From SURF-32 sp964648365 (GTDB lineage: Bacteria; Planctomycetota; Phycisphaerae; UBA1845), in the NCBI GenBank assembly GCA_964648365.1, contig CAZYLK010000254.1, positions 1-6,779 of the forward strand: 6,779 nt of DNA, written 5' to 3'. The notes beneath the pieces were generated by a model. The model saw only the letters and a list, made by a program, of their open reading frames with translations. It was not told the DNA's origin and did no database searches. The position numbers and the translations under genes were made by a program. Positions 1 through 6,779 of this stretch are shown here, in pieces (the stretch's first letter is position 1; every line of letters starts with the position of its first letter).

Positions 1-932
<932 letters not shown>

Positions 933-970
933 CGTCGGCCCGGAAGGGCGCCGTGTAGAGGTGCGCAACC

Positions 971-1138
971 ATGGCAAAGGCTCAGAAGCGCGAATCCGTG
1001 TGGCTCCAGTGTACGGAGACGGGCGATTTGAACTATCGCACGTCGGTCAACGTGCAGGGTGGCGTGCCGAAGATTCAGTTGAAGAAGTACTGCAAGCGTC
1101 TGCGGAAGCACACGTTGCACAAGATCAAGCGCAAGTAG
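971..1138 (+). CDS. rpmG: 50S ribosomal protein L33
   Basis: This is a small basic protein of the large ribosomal subunit near the E site, 55 residues long, which is the normal L33 length. It begins MAKAQKRESVWLQC and ends KKYCKRLRKHTLHKIKRK. The KKYC...KHTLHK block is the L33 signature. Zinc-binding L33 proteins carry two CxxC pairs. Here each pair keeps only its first cysteine: C14-T-E-T17 and C41-K-R-L44. A four-cysteine zinc site therefore cannot form, and the protein is a C-minus or intermediate form. The ATG at 971 has a GAGGTG ribosome binding site at 958-963, 7 bases upstream. The gene sits 38 bp after tuf and 15 bp before tRNA-Trp, so it probably shares their transcript. The gene is short and easily missed by automatic calling. 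Confidence 0.95.
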   Translation: MAKAQKRESVWLQCTETGDLNYRTSVNVQGGVPKIQLKKYCKRLRKHTLHKIKRK

Positions 1139-1153
1139 GCGCAGGGTGCCTTT

Positions 1154-1226
1154 AGGAGCGTAGCTCAATTGGCAGAGCACCGGTTTCCAAAACCGGCGGT
1201 TGGGGGTTCAAGTCCCTCCGCTCCTG
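1154..1226 (+). tRNA. trnW: tRNA-Trp (anticodon CCA)
   Basis: A complete 73-nt cloverleaf can be folded by eye. The 7-bp acceptor stem AGGAGCG/CGCTCCT (1154-1160 with 1219-1225) is perfect. The D stem is GCTC/GAGC (1163-1166 with 1175-1178). The anticodon stem is CCGGT/ACCGG (1180-1184 with 1192-1196), around the loop TTCCAAA with anticodon CCA at 1187-1189. The T stem is GGGGG/CCCTC with loop TTCAAGT and one G-T wobble. The discriminator base is G, as in bacterial tRNA-Trp. The 3' CCA is not encoded (GTT follows the discriminator), so it must be added by nucleotidyltransferase. It lies between rpmG and secE and is probably released from the operon mRNA by RNase P and a 3' endonuclease. Confidence 0.97.
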
Positions 1227-1424
1227 GTTCCCGGAAGCCGGTGGCGCGGCGACGGATCGGCGAGGCGGTCCGCGTGCCGGCCGGAACGGTGGATGTACAG
1301 CATGAGTGGAGCTTCCACGAACCCCGTCAGTTCGCAGGCCGGATCGGGCGCCGTCCTTGACGGCCCCGCGCCCGAGACCTCTGCACAGCGCGGTCAGCGC
1401 GCGGCGAATGCGAAAGGGAGTCGT

Positions 1425-1913
1425 ATGAACGAGCCCAGCGGCCCGCGCGGCGGGGCGCCCCCGGCCGCCGGCGGAGGGCTGTTTGATCGCTATAAGCCTG
1501 AGCAGGGGCCGCGGGTCCGGAACTGGACGGCGGGCGGCGCCGGTCTGCTGGCCGCGCTGGGCGCCAAGTTCGTCTACGAGCGCCTGGCCGTCTACCGCAC
1601 CGACGAGTGGTGGTCGCTGCTGATCGTCTACGGCATCCCGGTCGCGCTGGTCGTCGGGCTGGGGTATCTGATCTTCTGGATCGTCTACCGCCACCGTCCC
1701 AGCGGGGATTTTCTGATCGCCACCGAAGGCGAGATGAAGAAGGTGAGCTGGTCGACCCGCCGCGAGGTGATCGGCGCGACGAAGGTGGTCATCCTGGTGA
1801 CGCTGCTGCTGGCGGCGCTGCTGGGCGTCGTCGACCTGATCTTCATGCTGTTCTTCCAGTGGATCGGCGTGCTGAAGGTGACCGGGATTGCCGCATTCGG
1901 AGGCGGTCAATGA
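1425..1913 (+). CDS. secE: Preprotein translocase subunit SecE
   Basis: SecE is the essential clamp subunit of the SecYEG channel in the inner membrane. From the ATG at 1425 the protein has 162 residues, longer than the ~60-residue minimal form and the 127-residue E. coli form. The conserved core is at about 96-146: an amphipathic cytoplasmic stretch FLIATEGEMKKVSWSTRREV, then a final membrane helix at about 118-146. Two earlier hydrophobic stretches (about 34-52 and 62-88) suggest three membrane segments. The first 18 residues are Gly/Pro/Ala-rich. I chose ATG 1425 because GGGAG at 1416-1420 lies 4 bases upstream. An in-frame ATG at 1302 would give 203 residues, but its binding site is weak and the added segment has low complexity and lower third-position GC (about two thirds). 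The TGA overlaps the nusG start by 4 bp (ATGA). Extra N-terminal helices on SecE are, as I recall, common in Planctomycetota. Confidence 0.92.
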   Translation: MNEPSGPRGGAPPAAGGGLFDRYKPEQGPRVRNWTAGGAGLLAALGAKFVYERLAVYRTDEWWSLLIVYGIPVALVVGLGYLIFWIVYRHRPSGDFLIATEGEMKKVSWSTRREVIGATKVVILVTLLLAALLGVVDLIFMLFFQWIGVLKVTGIAAFGGGQ

Positions 1914-2488
1914 CCGAGGAACTCGCCCGTCCCGGAATGAGCTGGTACGTGCTGCGGGTCGCCTCGAACAAGGAAGACCGCGTCCGCGACGCTCTGGAGC
2001 GCAAGGTCAAGATCGAGGGAATGGAGGAGCGCATCGGCCGCGTGCTGGTGCCCACCCTCAAGGAAAAGCGGATGAAGGGCGGCGTTCTGAAGTACGCGGA
2101 ACGCAAGCTCTACCCGGGATACGTCTTCGTCGAGATGGCCTGTGAGCCGGACGGATCGGTCACCGAGAACGTCTGGTTCATGGTCAAGGAGACCACCGGC
2201 GTGGGGGACTTCATCGGCTCGGGCGGAAAGCCGACGCCGATGCCCGACCATGACGTGGTGGCCATGCTGGCCGCCTCGGAGAAGCCGGAGGATCCGGCCC
2301 TGACCGGAATCCAGTTCGCCCGCGGCGATCGGGTCAAGATCACCGAAGGCGCCTTCGAGAATTACGAGGGCGAGGTGGACTCGATCGACGAACGCAAGGG
2401 GACGGTGACGGTGGTCGTCATGGTGTTCGGTCGCGCCACGCAGGTGGACGTCGAGTACTGGATGCTGGAGAAGGTGGAAGCCGAGTAA
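1910..2488 (+). CDS. nusG: Transcription termination/antitermination protein NusG
   Basis: NusG binds the RNA polymerase clamp, promotes processive elongation, and links polymerase to Rho or to ribosomal protein S10. The product has 192 residues (E. coli 181). The NGN domain spans about 10-120, starting with SWYVLRVASNKED and containing KLYPGYVFVEM at 66-76, the family signature. The C-terminal KOW domain is at about 137-190 (GDRVKITEGAFENYEGEV, then VMVFGRATQVDVEY). The start at 1910 is supported by a strong GGAGG at 1899-1903, 6 bases upstream, and by the ATGA overlap with the secE stop, which suggests coupled translation. A second Met at residue 10, just before SWYVL, is a possible but less supported start. 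The charged linker between domains is ordinary, with no large insertion. Confidence 0.98.
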   Translation: MTEELARPGMSWYVLRVASNKEDRVRDALERKVKIEGMEERIGRVLVPTLKEKRMKGGVLKYAERKLYPGYVFVEMACEPDGSVTENVWFMVKETTGVGDFIGSGGKPTPMPDHDVVAMLAASEKPEDPALTGIQFARGDRVKITEGAFENYEGEVDSIDERKGTVTVVVMVFGRATQVDVEYWMLEKVEAE

Positions 2489-2498
2489 CGATGCGCAG

Positions 2499-2517
2499 CG
2501 CCGGGGCCCATTCGGCG
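2499..2517 (+). promoter_or_regulatory. Small hairpin in the rplK leader overlapping its ribosome binding region
   Basis: CGCCG at 2499-2503 can pair with CGGCG at 2513-2517 around a 9-base loop, in the 42-bp gap before rplK. The only purine-rich ribosome-binding candidate, GGCGGGA at 2514-2520, lies partly in the 3' arm, so folding would limit access to it. In E. coli, L1 represses its own operon by binding the rplK leader. I cannot show that this hairpin mimics the 23S rRNA L1 site. A 5-bp stem in sequence this GC-rich can also arise by chance. Confidence 0.25.
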
Positions 2518-2530
2518 GGATAGAACCAAC

Positions 2531-2959
2531 GTGGCAAAGAAAGACGTAGTAGCAAAAATCAAGCTTCAGGCGCCCGGCGGGCAGGCGACGCCCGCGCCGC
2601 CGATCGGGCCGGCGCTGGGCCAGCACGGCGTGAACATCGGTCAGTTCGTGCAGCAGTTCAACGCGGAGACGACCAAGCTGAACGGCATGCCGGTGACGGT
2701 GGAAATCACCGTGCTGGCGGACAAGTCGTTCAGCTTCAAGGTCAAGAGCCCGCCGGCGAGCGTGCTGCTGAAGGATGCCGCCAAGGTCGAAAAGGGCAGC
2801 GGCGAGCCGAACAAGAACAAGGTCGGCACGGTGTCGTCTGCGCAGGTCCGTGAGATCGCGGAGCGGAAGCTTCCGGACCTCAATACGTCCAGTGTCGAGG
2901 CGGCGATGCGCGTCGTCGCCGGCACGGCACGATCCATGGGAATCGAGATTGCGGACTGA
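2531..2959 (+). CDS. rplK: 50S ribosomal protein L11
   Basis: L11 forms the base of the GTPase-associated centre with 23S rRNA and L10, and is needed for stringent-factor activation and thiostrepton binding. The product has 142 residues, identical in length to E. coli L11. The N-terminal domain (about 1-70) carries the proline-rich PAPPIGPALGQHGVNI at 21-36, the thiostrepton and factor-binding region. The C-terminal RNA-binding domain (about 75-142) has SPPASVLLKDAAKVEKGSG and ends GTARSMGIEIAD. The start is GTG at 2531, giving the canonical MAKK opening; no in-frame ATG matches that N-terminus. The first dozen codons are clearly more AT-rich (GTA GTA GCA AAA) than the rest, consistent with keeping the initiation region unstructured. 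It lies 42 bp after nusG and 50 bp before rplA. Confidence 0.98.
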   Translation: MAKKDVVAKIKLQAPGGQATPAPPIGPALGQHGVNIGQFVQQFNAETTKLNGMPVTVEITVLADKSFSFKVKSPPASVLLKDAAKVEKGSGEPNKNKVGTVSSAQVREIAERKLPDLNTSSVEAAMRVVAGTARSMGIEIAD

Positions 2960-3009
2960 CGGTCCGCGGATGCCGGCGGTCAGCGGCCGCCGATGGAAAG
3001 CGTCAGGTT

Positions 3010-3738
3010 ATGCCGTACCAAACCGTAGCCTACAAGAAGAAGCTCGAGATCCGCGGGGCGGCGTCTGAACCGCTGGATCTGGCCGAGGGCATCGCCAAGG
3101 TCAAGTCCATGGCGGCCGTCGGCGCGGATCGTTCCTACAAGAACGGCAAGAAGCGCAAGGCGTACAATCAGACCGTCGAACTGGTCATGCACCTGGGCAT
3201 TGACCCGCGGCAGGCGGACCAGGCGGTCCGCGGCGCGCTGTCGTTTCCCAAGGGGATCGGCAAGTCGCGCACGGTCATCGCCTTCTGCGATGACGCCCTG
3301 GCCGCTGAGGCCAAGGCCGCCGGCGCCGTCGAGGCGGGCGGCGACGAGTTGATCGACAAGATCACCAAGGGCTGGCTCGATTTCGATGTGGCCGTGGCCC
3401 ACCCCTCAATGATGGGCAAGGTCGGCAAGCTCGGCCGCGTGCTCGGTCCGCACGGCAAGATGCCCACGCCCAAGTCCGGCACCGTTACCCAGGATGTCGT
3501 CACGGCGGTGAAGGAGTTCACCGCCGGTCGCGTGGAGTATCGCAACGACGCGGGCGGCAACGTCCACCTGCCGGTCGGGAAGGTCGCCTTCTCCGTGGAC
3601 GACCTCAAGGAGAACATCGAGGCGGCCGTCAAACACATCGCCCGGGTGAAGCCCACCACGGCGAAGGGGCAGTATTTTAAGAGAATCTGCATCTCGGCCA
3701 CGAACACTCCGGGCGTGGCCGTCAATGTGGCGTCCTAG
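3010..3738 (+). CDS. rplA: 50S ribosomal protein L1
   Basis: L1 forms the mobile L1 stalk that moves deacylated tRNA out of the E site, and in many bacteria it represses its own rplK-rplA mRNA. The product has 242 residues (E. coli 234). The conserved segments appear in order: TVELVMHLGIDPRQADQAVRG (55-75), the FDVAVAHPSMMGKVGKLGRVLGPHGKMPTPK stretch (125-155), GTVTQDV, YRND-GG (178-183), and the C-terminal KPTTAKGQYFKRICIS (214-229). A basic segment, about DRSYKNGKKRKAYN at 40-53, replaces a shorter linker of E. coli L1 and accounts for most of the extra length. ATG 3010 has only a weak ribosome binding site (GGAAAG at 2995-3000). rplJ follows after 24 bp, so the usual long rplJ leader is absent. 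Confidence 0.98.
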   Translation: MPYQTVAYKKKLEIRGAASEPLDLAEGIAKVKSMAAVGADRSYKNGKKRKAYNQTVELVMHLGIDPRQADQAVRGALSFPKGIGKSRTVIAFCDDALAAEAKAAGAVEAGGDELIDKITKGWLDFDVAVAHPSMMGKVGKLGRVLGPHGKMPTPKSGTVTQDVVTAVKEFTAGRVEYRNDAGGNVHLPVGKVAFSVDDLKENIEAAVKHIARVKPTTAKGQYFKRICISATNTPGVAVNVAS

Positions 3739-3762
3739 TCGCGGCGGGAAAGAGAATCAGAC

Positions 3763-4284
3763 ATGAGCAAGCCCATCAAAGAACTCGTGACCCGGGCCTA
3801 CGCCGGCACCTACGCTGACCTCGCCGACGCCTGTGTGGTCGACGTGACCCGGCTGAACGTCAACGATGCCACCCGTCTGCGGGCCAATCTCGCGGGCAAG
3901 GGCATCAAGGTGCAGGTGATCAAGAACAGCCTCGCCCGCCGCGCGTTCGAGGGAACCCGCCTGGCGCCGATCGGCGCGGCCCTCAGCGGGCCGTGCGCCC
4001 TGGTGACCGGCGGCGACTCGATCATCGACGTCGCCAAGCAGCTCGTCGAGGCCGCCAAGGAGTTCGAGAAACTCTCGCTCAAGCAGGCCATCATCGAGGG
4101 CGACGCCGAGCTGGTGGATGTCGTGGCGCTGGCCAGGATGAAGGGTCGGCGGGAGTTGACCGCGGACATCGCCGGGTTGATTTCGGCCCCGGGCCGGAAG
4201 CTGGCGGGCTGCCTGGCCGGTCCGGCCGGTCGGATCGCCGGGTGTCTGAAGGCGATGGCCGACAAGGCCGAAGAAGCGGCTTGA
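3763..4284 (+). CDS. rplJ: 50S ribosomal protein L10
   Basis: L10 anchors L12 dimers to the ribosome and, as the L10-L12 complex, represses its own mRNA in several bacteria. The product has 173 residues (E. coli 165). The N-terminal rRNA-binding domain has VVDVTRLNVNDATRLRANL (25-43), then the conserved KVQVIKNSLARRAF (49-62) and GPCALVTGGD (76-85). The last ~30 residues, rich in Ala, Gly, Lys and Glu, are where the long C-terminal helix that binds L12 dimers should be. The start at 3763 is preceded by GGGAAAGAGA at 3746-3755, a good purine-rich binding site. The stop codon lies within a TTGACG hexamer that may serve as the -35 of a promoter for rplL. The gene is only 24 bp from rplA. Confidence 0.97.
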   Translation: MSKPIKELVTRAYAGTYADLADACVVDVTRLNVNDATRLRANLAGKGIKVQVIKNSLARRAFEGTRLAPIGAALSGPCALVTGGDSIIDVAKQLVEAAKEFEKLSLKQAIIEGDAELVDVVALARMKGRRELTADIAGLISAPGRKLAGCLAGPAGRIAGCLKAMADKAEEAA

Positions 4285-4309
4285 CGGGGCGCAATTATCG
4301 TCGTATAAG
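4281..4309 (+). promoter_or_regulatory. Candidate sigma70-type promoter for rplL
   Basis: TTGACG at 4281-4286 (5 of 6 matches to TTGACA) is followed after exactly 17 bp by TATAAG at 4304-4309 (5 of 6 matches to TATAAT). It sits in the most AT-rich short stretch of a very GC-rich region. The -35 overlaps the rplJ stop codon. Predicted initiation near 4316 would give a leader of about 104 nt ahead of rplL. The weak point is the last -10 base, normally a strongly conserved T, which is G here. It would let L12, the multi-copy stalk protein, be made in excess of L10. This is a sequence match only. Confidence 0.42.
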
Positions 4310-4334
4310 TGATTTATGGCTCTGATCCGGCCGG

Positions 4335-4352
4335 TCCGCCCTCGCGGGCGGA
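4335..4352 (+). promoter_or_regulatory. GC-rich hairpin in the rplJ-rplL gap
   Basis: TCCGCCC (4335-4341) and GGGCGGA (4346-4352) pair perfectly around a TCGC loop, giving a 7-bp stem. No T-run follows, so it is not an intrinsic terminator. A weaker 5-bp hairpin follows (GTCTG 4373-4377 with CGGAC 4383-4387). ATCCG at 4325-4329 could alternatively pair with CGGAT at 4349-4353, so more than one fold is possible. It could be an mRNA-processing or stability element, or part of an L10-L12 binding leader. The function is unknown. Confidence 0.4.
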
Positions 4353-4419
4353 TGAAATGGGCTGCGTGTGCGGTCTGCCGTTCGGACGGGCTTGGCATCT
4401 ACGTTGGGAGTGTGTGGCA

Positions 4420-4830
4420 ATGGCTGAAGCACCGGCCAAGGAGTTTTCCGCGGACACGAAGCAGCTCGCCGAGAAGCTCGTGGGACTGACGATCAAGCAG
4501 GCGCAGGATCTGGTTGACTGCCTGAAGGCGGACTACGGGATCGAGCCGGCCGGAGGCGGCGCCGTGATGATGGCGGCCCCGGCGGGTGGCGACGGCGGCG
4601 GCGCCGCCGCCGCGGTGAAGGATTCGTTCAACGTGATTCTGGCCGGGTTCGGCGACAAGAAGATTCAAGTCATCAAGGCCGTCCGTTCGATCACCGGGCT
4701 GGGCCTGAAGGAAGCGAAGGATCTGGTTGAAGGCGTGCCGAAGCCGCTGAAGGAAGACGTGGATAAGGACGAGGCGGAGAAGATCAAGAAGGAGATCGAG
4801 GAGGCCGGCGGCGCCGTCACGATCGAGTAG
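4420..4830 (+). CDS. rplL: 50S ribosomal protein L7/L12
   Basis: L12 forms the flexible stalk that recruits translation GTPases, and it is the only ribosomal protein present in multiple copies per ribosome. The product has 136 residues (E. coli 121). The N-terminal dimerisation and L10-binding helices span about 9-42 (FSADTKQLAEKLVGLTIKQ). A Gly/Ala-rich hinge at about 43-66 follows. The C-terminal factor-binding domain (about 68-136) has the classic KIQVIKAVRSITGLGLKEAK and a GGAVTIE end. I chose ATG 4420 because it gives the family's N-terminus and has GGGAG at 4406-4410, 9 bases upstream. The frame stays open back to 4309, but that extension (Cys-, Trp- and Arg-containing) does not resemble L12. 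It lies 135 bp from rplJ, with a possible own promoter, and 372 bp from rpoB. Confidence 0.97.
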   Translation: MAEAPAKEFSADTKQLAEKLVGLTIKQAQDLVDCLKADYGIEPAGGGAVMMAAPAGGDGGGAAAAVKDSFNVILAGFGDKKIQVIKAVRSITGLGLKEAKDLVEGVPKPLKEDVDKDEAEKIKKEIEEAGGAVTIE

Positions 4831-4842
4831 TCGGCCCCTACG

Positions 4843-4867
4843 CGCCCGCCGCGGCAAGCGACGGGCG
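4843..4867 (+). promoter_or_regulatory. Hairpin just after rplL, attenuator or processing candidate
   Basis: CGCCCG (4843-4848) pairs with CGGGCG (4862-4867). After one mismatch the stem continues with CGC (4850-4852) and GCG (4858-4860) around a 5-base GGCAA loop. It begins 12 bases past the rplL stop. No T-run follows, so strong intrinsic termination is unlikely. Partial attenuation, RNase cleavage or protection of the rplL 3' end are the reasonable options. Confidence 0.4.
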
Positions 4868-4877
4868 GTCCGGACGT

Positions 4878-5075
4878 GTGCGGACTGGTGGGGCGGGCGA
4901 ACCGCTCATCCGGCTGCATCCGTTGCCGCCGGAGATCCGTGCCTGGCTTGCCGAGGTTTTTCTCGGGGAGCACCTGTCGAAGCAACAGCACTGCATGTTT
5001 GTGGGCGAGAACGATCGGCGTGCCAGGGACCGCCGACCCCACCGGAGGCCCACCAACGTGATTCGTCCCTTGTGA
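4878..5075 (+). CDS. Possible small protein (65 aa), unrecognised
   Basis: This is a GTG-initiated frame in the rplL-rpoB gap ending at TGA. The middle part, from about residue 7 to 48 (GEPLIRLHPLPPEIRAWLAE, then VFLGEHLSKQQHCMFVGEND), reads like a folded protein. By my count, GC by codon position is about 72% / 49% / 77%, the pattern expected of real genes in high-GC DNA. The last ~18 residues are Arg/Pro-rich and look less genuine. There is no good ribosome binding site before the GTG. I do not recognise a family, domain, signal peptide or membrane segment. It could be a real small gene, a decayed remnant, or chance in GC-rich sequence. Confidence 0.22.
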   Translation: MRTGGAGEPLIRLHPLPPEIRAWLAEVFLGEHLSKQQHCMFVGENDRRARDRRPHRRPTNVIRPL

Positions 5076-5101
5076 CAATCTGAGCCTGCGACGAGGCCGG
5101 C

Positions 5102-5119
5102 CCGGCGCGGTAGCGCCGG
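5102..5119 (+). promoter_or_regulatory. GC-rich hairpin upstream of rpoB
   Basis: CCGGCGC (5102-5108) and GCGCCGG (5113-5119) form a perfect 7-bp stem with a GGTA loop, about 83 bp before the rpoB start. All pairs are G-C, so it should be stable in RNA. No T-run follows. It would lie in the rpoB 5' leader of a read-through transcript and could be a processing or pausing site. No function can be assigned from sequence. Confidence 0.4.
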
Positions 5120-5202
5120 CGCCGGTTCGTTCGCCGCGCCAACTGGAGATCCGTGAACCGCCGCGGACGGTCGGCGCCGTTTATGATGAGGGTCCAGACG
5201 GG

Positions 5203-6779
<1,577 letters not shown>

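Larger units (their letters stand above)
4831..5202 (+). other. 372-bp rplL-rpoB spacer, structured, no convincing promoter
   Basis: This is the widest gap in the window. It contains two GC-rich hairpins (4843-4867 and 5102-5119) and a weak hairpin with a T-run loop (CCGAG 4951-4955 with CTCGG 4962-4966). It also holds one reading frame of 65 codons with coding-like composition, listed separately. I found no -35/-10 pair with proper spacing and no hairpin followed by a T-run. In E. coli the corresponding gap holds an attenuator and an RNase III site that separate rpoBC output from the ribosomal protein genes. A similar role is plausible here but is inferred only from position. Confidence 0.6.

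Noticed and set aside
938..949. GCCC-GGAA-GGGC hairpin in the tuf-rpmG gap as a terminator
   Set aside because: The stem is only 4 bp and has no T-run after it. rpmG follows directly with its own ribosome binding site.
1357..1385. TTGACG at 1357-1362 as a promoter for secE
   Set aside because: The hexamer 17 bp downstream is TCTGCA, which is not a credible -10, and shifting the spacing by one base does not help.
1152..1910. 252-codon minus-strand frame over tRNA-Trp and secE
   Set aside because: It covers the tRNA and the conserved SecE core in antisense and has typical shadow composition (Gln/Asp/Arg/His-rich), with no recognisable domain.
1607..2488. nusG frame extended upstream to 1607 (293 aa)
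   Set aside because: The added residues overlap the SecE core in another frame and are Arg/Asp-rich. NusG normally starts just before SWYVL, and the GGAGG before 1910 fits that start.
3670..3685. AT-rich patch TATTTTAAGAGAAT in rplA as a promoter for rplJ
   Set aside because: It lies within the conserved QYFKRI codons of L1 and has no -35 at the right distance.
4309..4419. N-terminal extension of L12 from 4309
   Set aside because: The extension is unlike any L12 N-terminus, includes two close Cys and would overlap the promoter and hairpin. ATG 4420 gives the expected start with a good GGGAG.
4951..4966. CCGAG-GTTTTT-CTCGG as an intrinsic terminator
   Set aside because: The T-run is in the loop rather than after the stem, and the stem is only 5 bp. 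On the other strand the run is also in the loop.
5182..5187. TATGAT as a -10 element for rpoB
   Set aside because: It matches 5 of 6 bases, but there is no -35 at 16-18 bp upstream. Initiation would fall within about 10 bases of the start codon, too close for a normal ribosome binding site.

Overview
This window holds a single-direction, high-GC block of core information-processing genes, all on the + strand. The order is tuf (5'-truncated), rpmG, tRNA-Trp(CCA), secE, nusG, rplK, rplA, rplJ, rplL and rpoB (3'-truncated). This is the widespread bacterial arrangement that joins translation elongation, Sec secretion, transcription elongation, the L1 and L12 stalks of the ribosome, and the RNA polymerase beta subunit. 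No mobile element, CRISPR array, phage gene or accessory or defence system is visible, and I do not think an undescribed system is hidden here. The points of interest are regulatory and fine-scale.

The proteins are clearly bacterial. The long SecE with extra N-terminal membrane segments, the rpmG-trnW-secE-nusG order, the partly cysteine-depleted L33 and the high GC content fit a member of the Planctomycetota, perhaps a Phycisphaerae-like lineage. That placement is inferred from general family knowledge and was not tested by a search or tree.

Layout: positions 1-932 are the C-terminal ~309 residues of EF-Tu. rpmG (55 aa) and tRNA-Trp follow closely, so the tRNA lies between protein genes and is probably cut out of a shared transcript. 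After a 198-bp gap, secE and nusG overlap by 4 bp (ATGA), which suggests translational coupling. rplK (GTG start), rplA and rplJ follow with gaps of only 42, 50 and 24 bp. The spacing then opens up, with 135 bp before rplL and 372 bp before rpoB. The rplJ-rplL gap holds the best promoter-like sequence of the window (TTGACG, 17 bp, TATAAG) and a 7-bp GC hairpin. The rplL-rpoB gap holds two GC-rich hairpins without U-tracts and a 65-codon reading frame with coding-like composition. The rpoB fragment ends just after the rifampicin-pocket region.

Together these genes supply the tRNA carrier (EF-Tu), parts of the 50S subunit that recruit elongation factors (L11, L10, L12) and release tRNA (L1), the translocon subunit SecE, NusG, and the polymerase that NusG binds. 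The wide gaps around rplL are where expression of the multi-copy L12 and of beta could be separated from the upstream genes.
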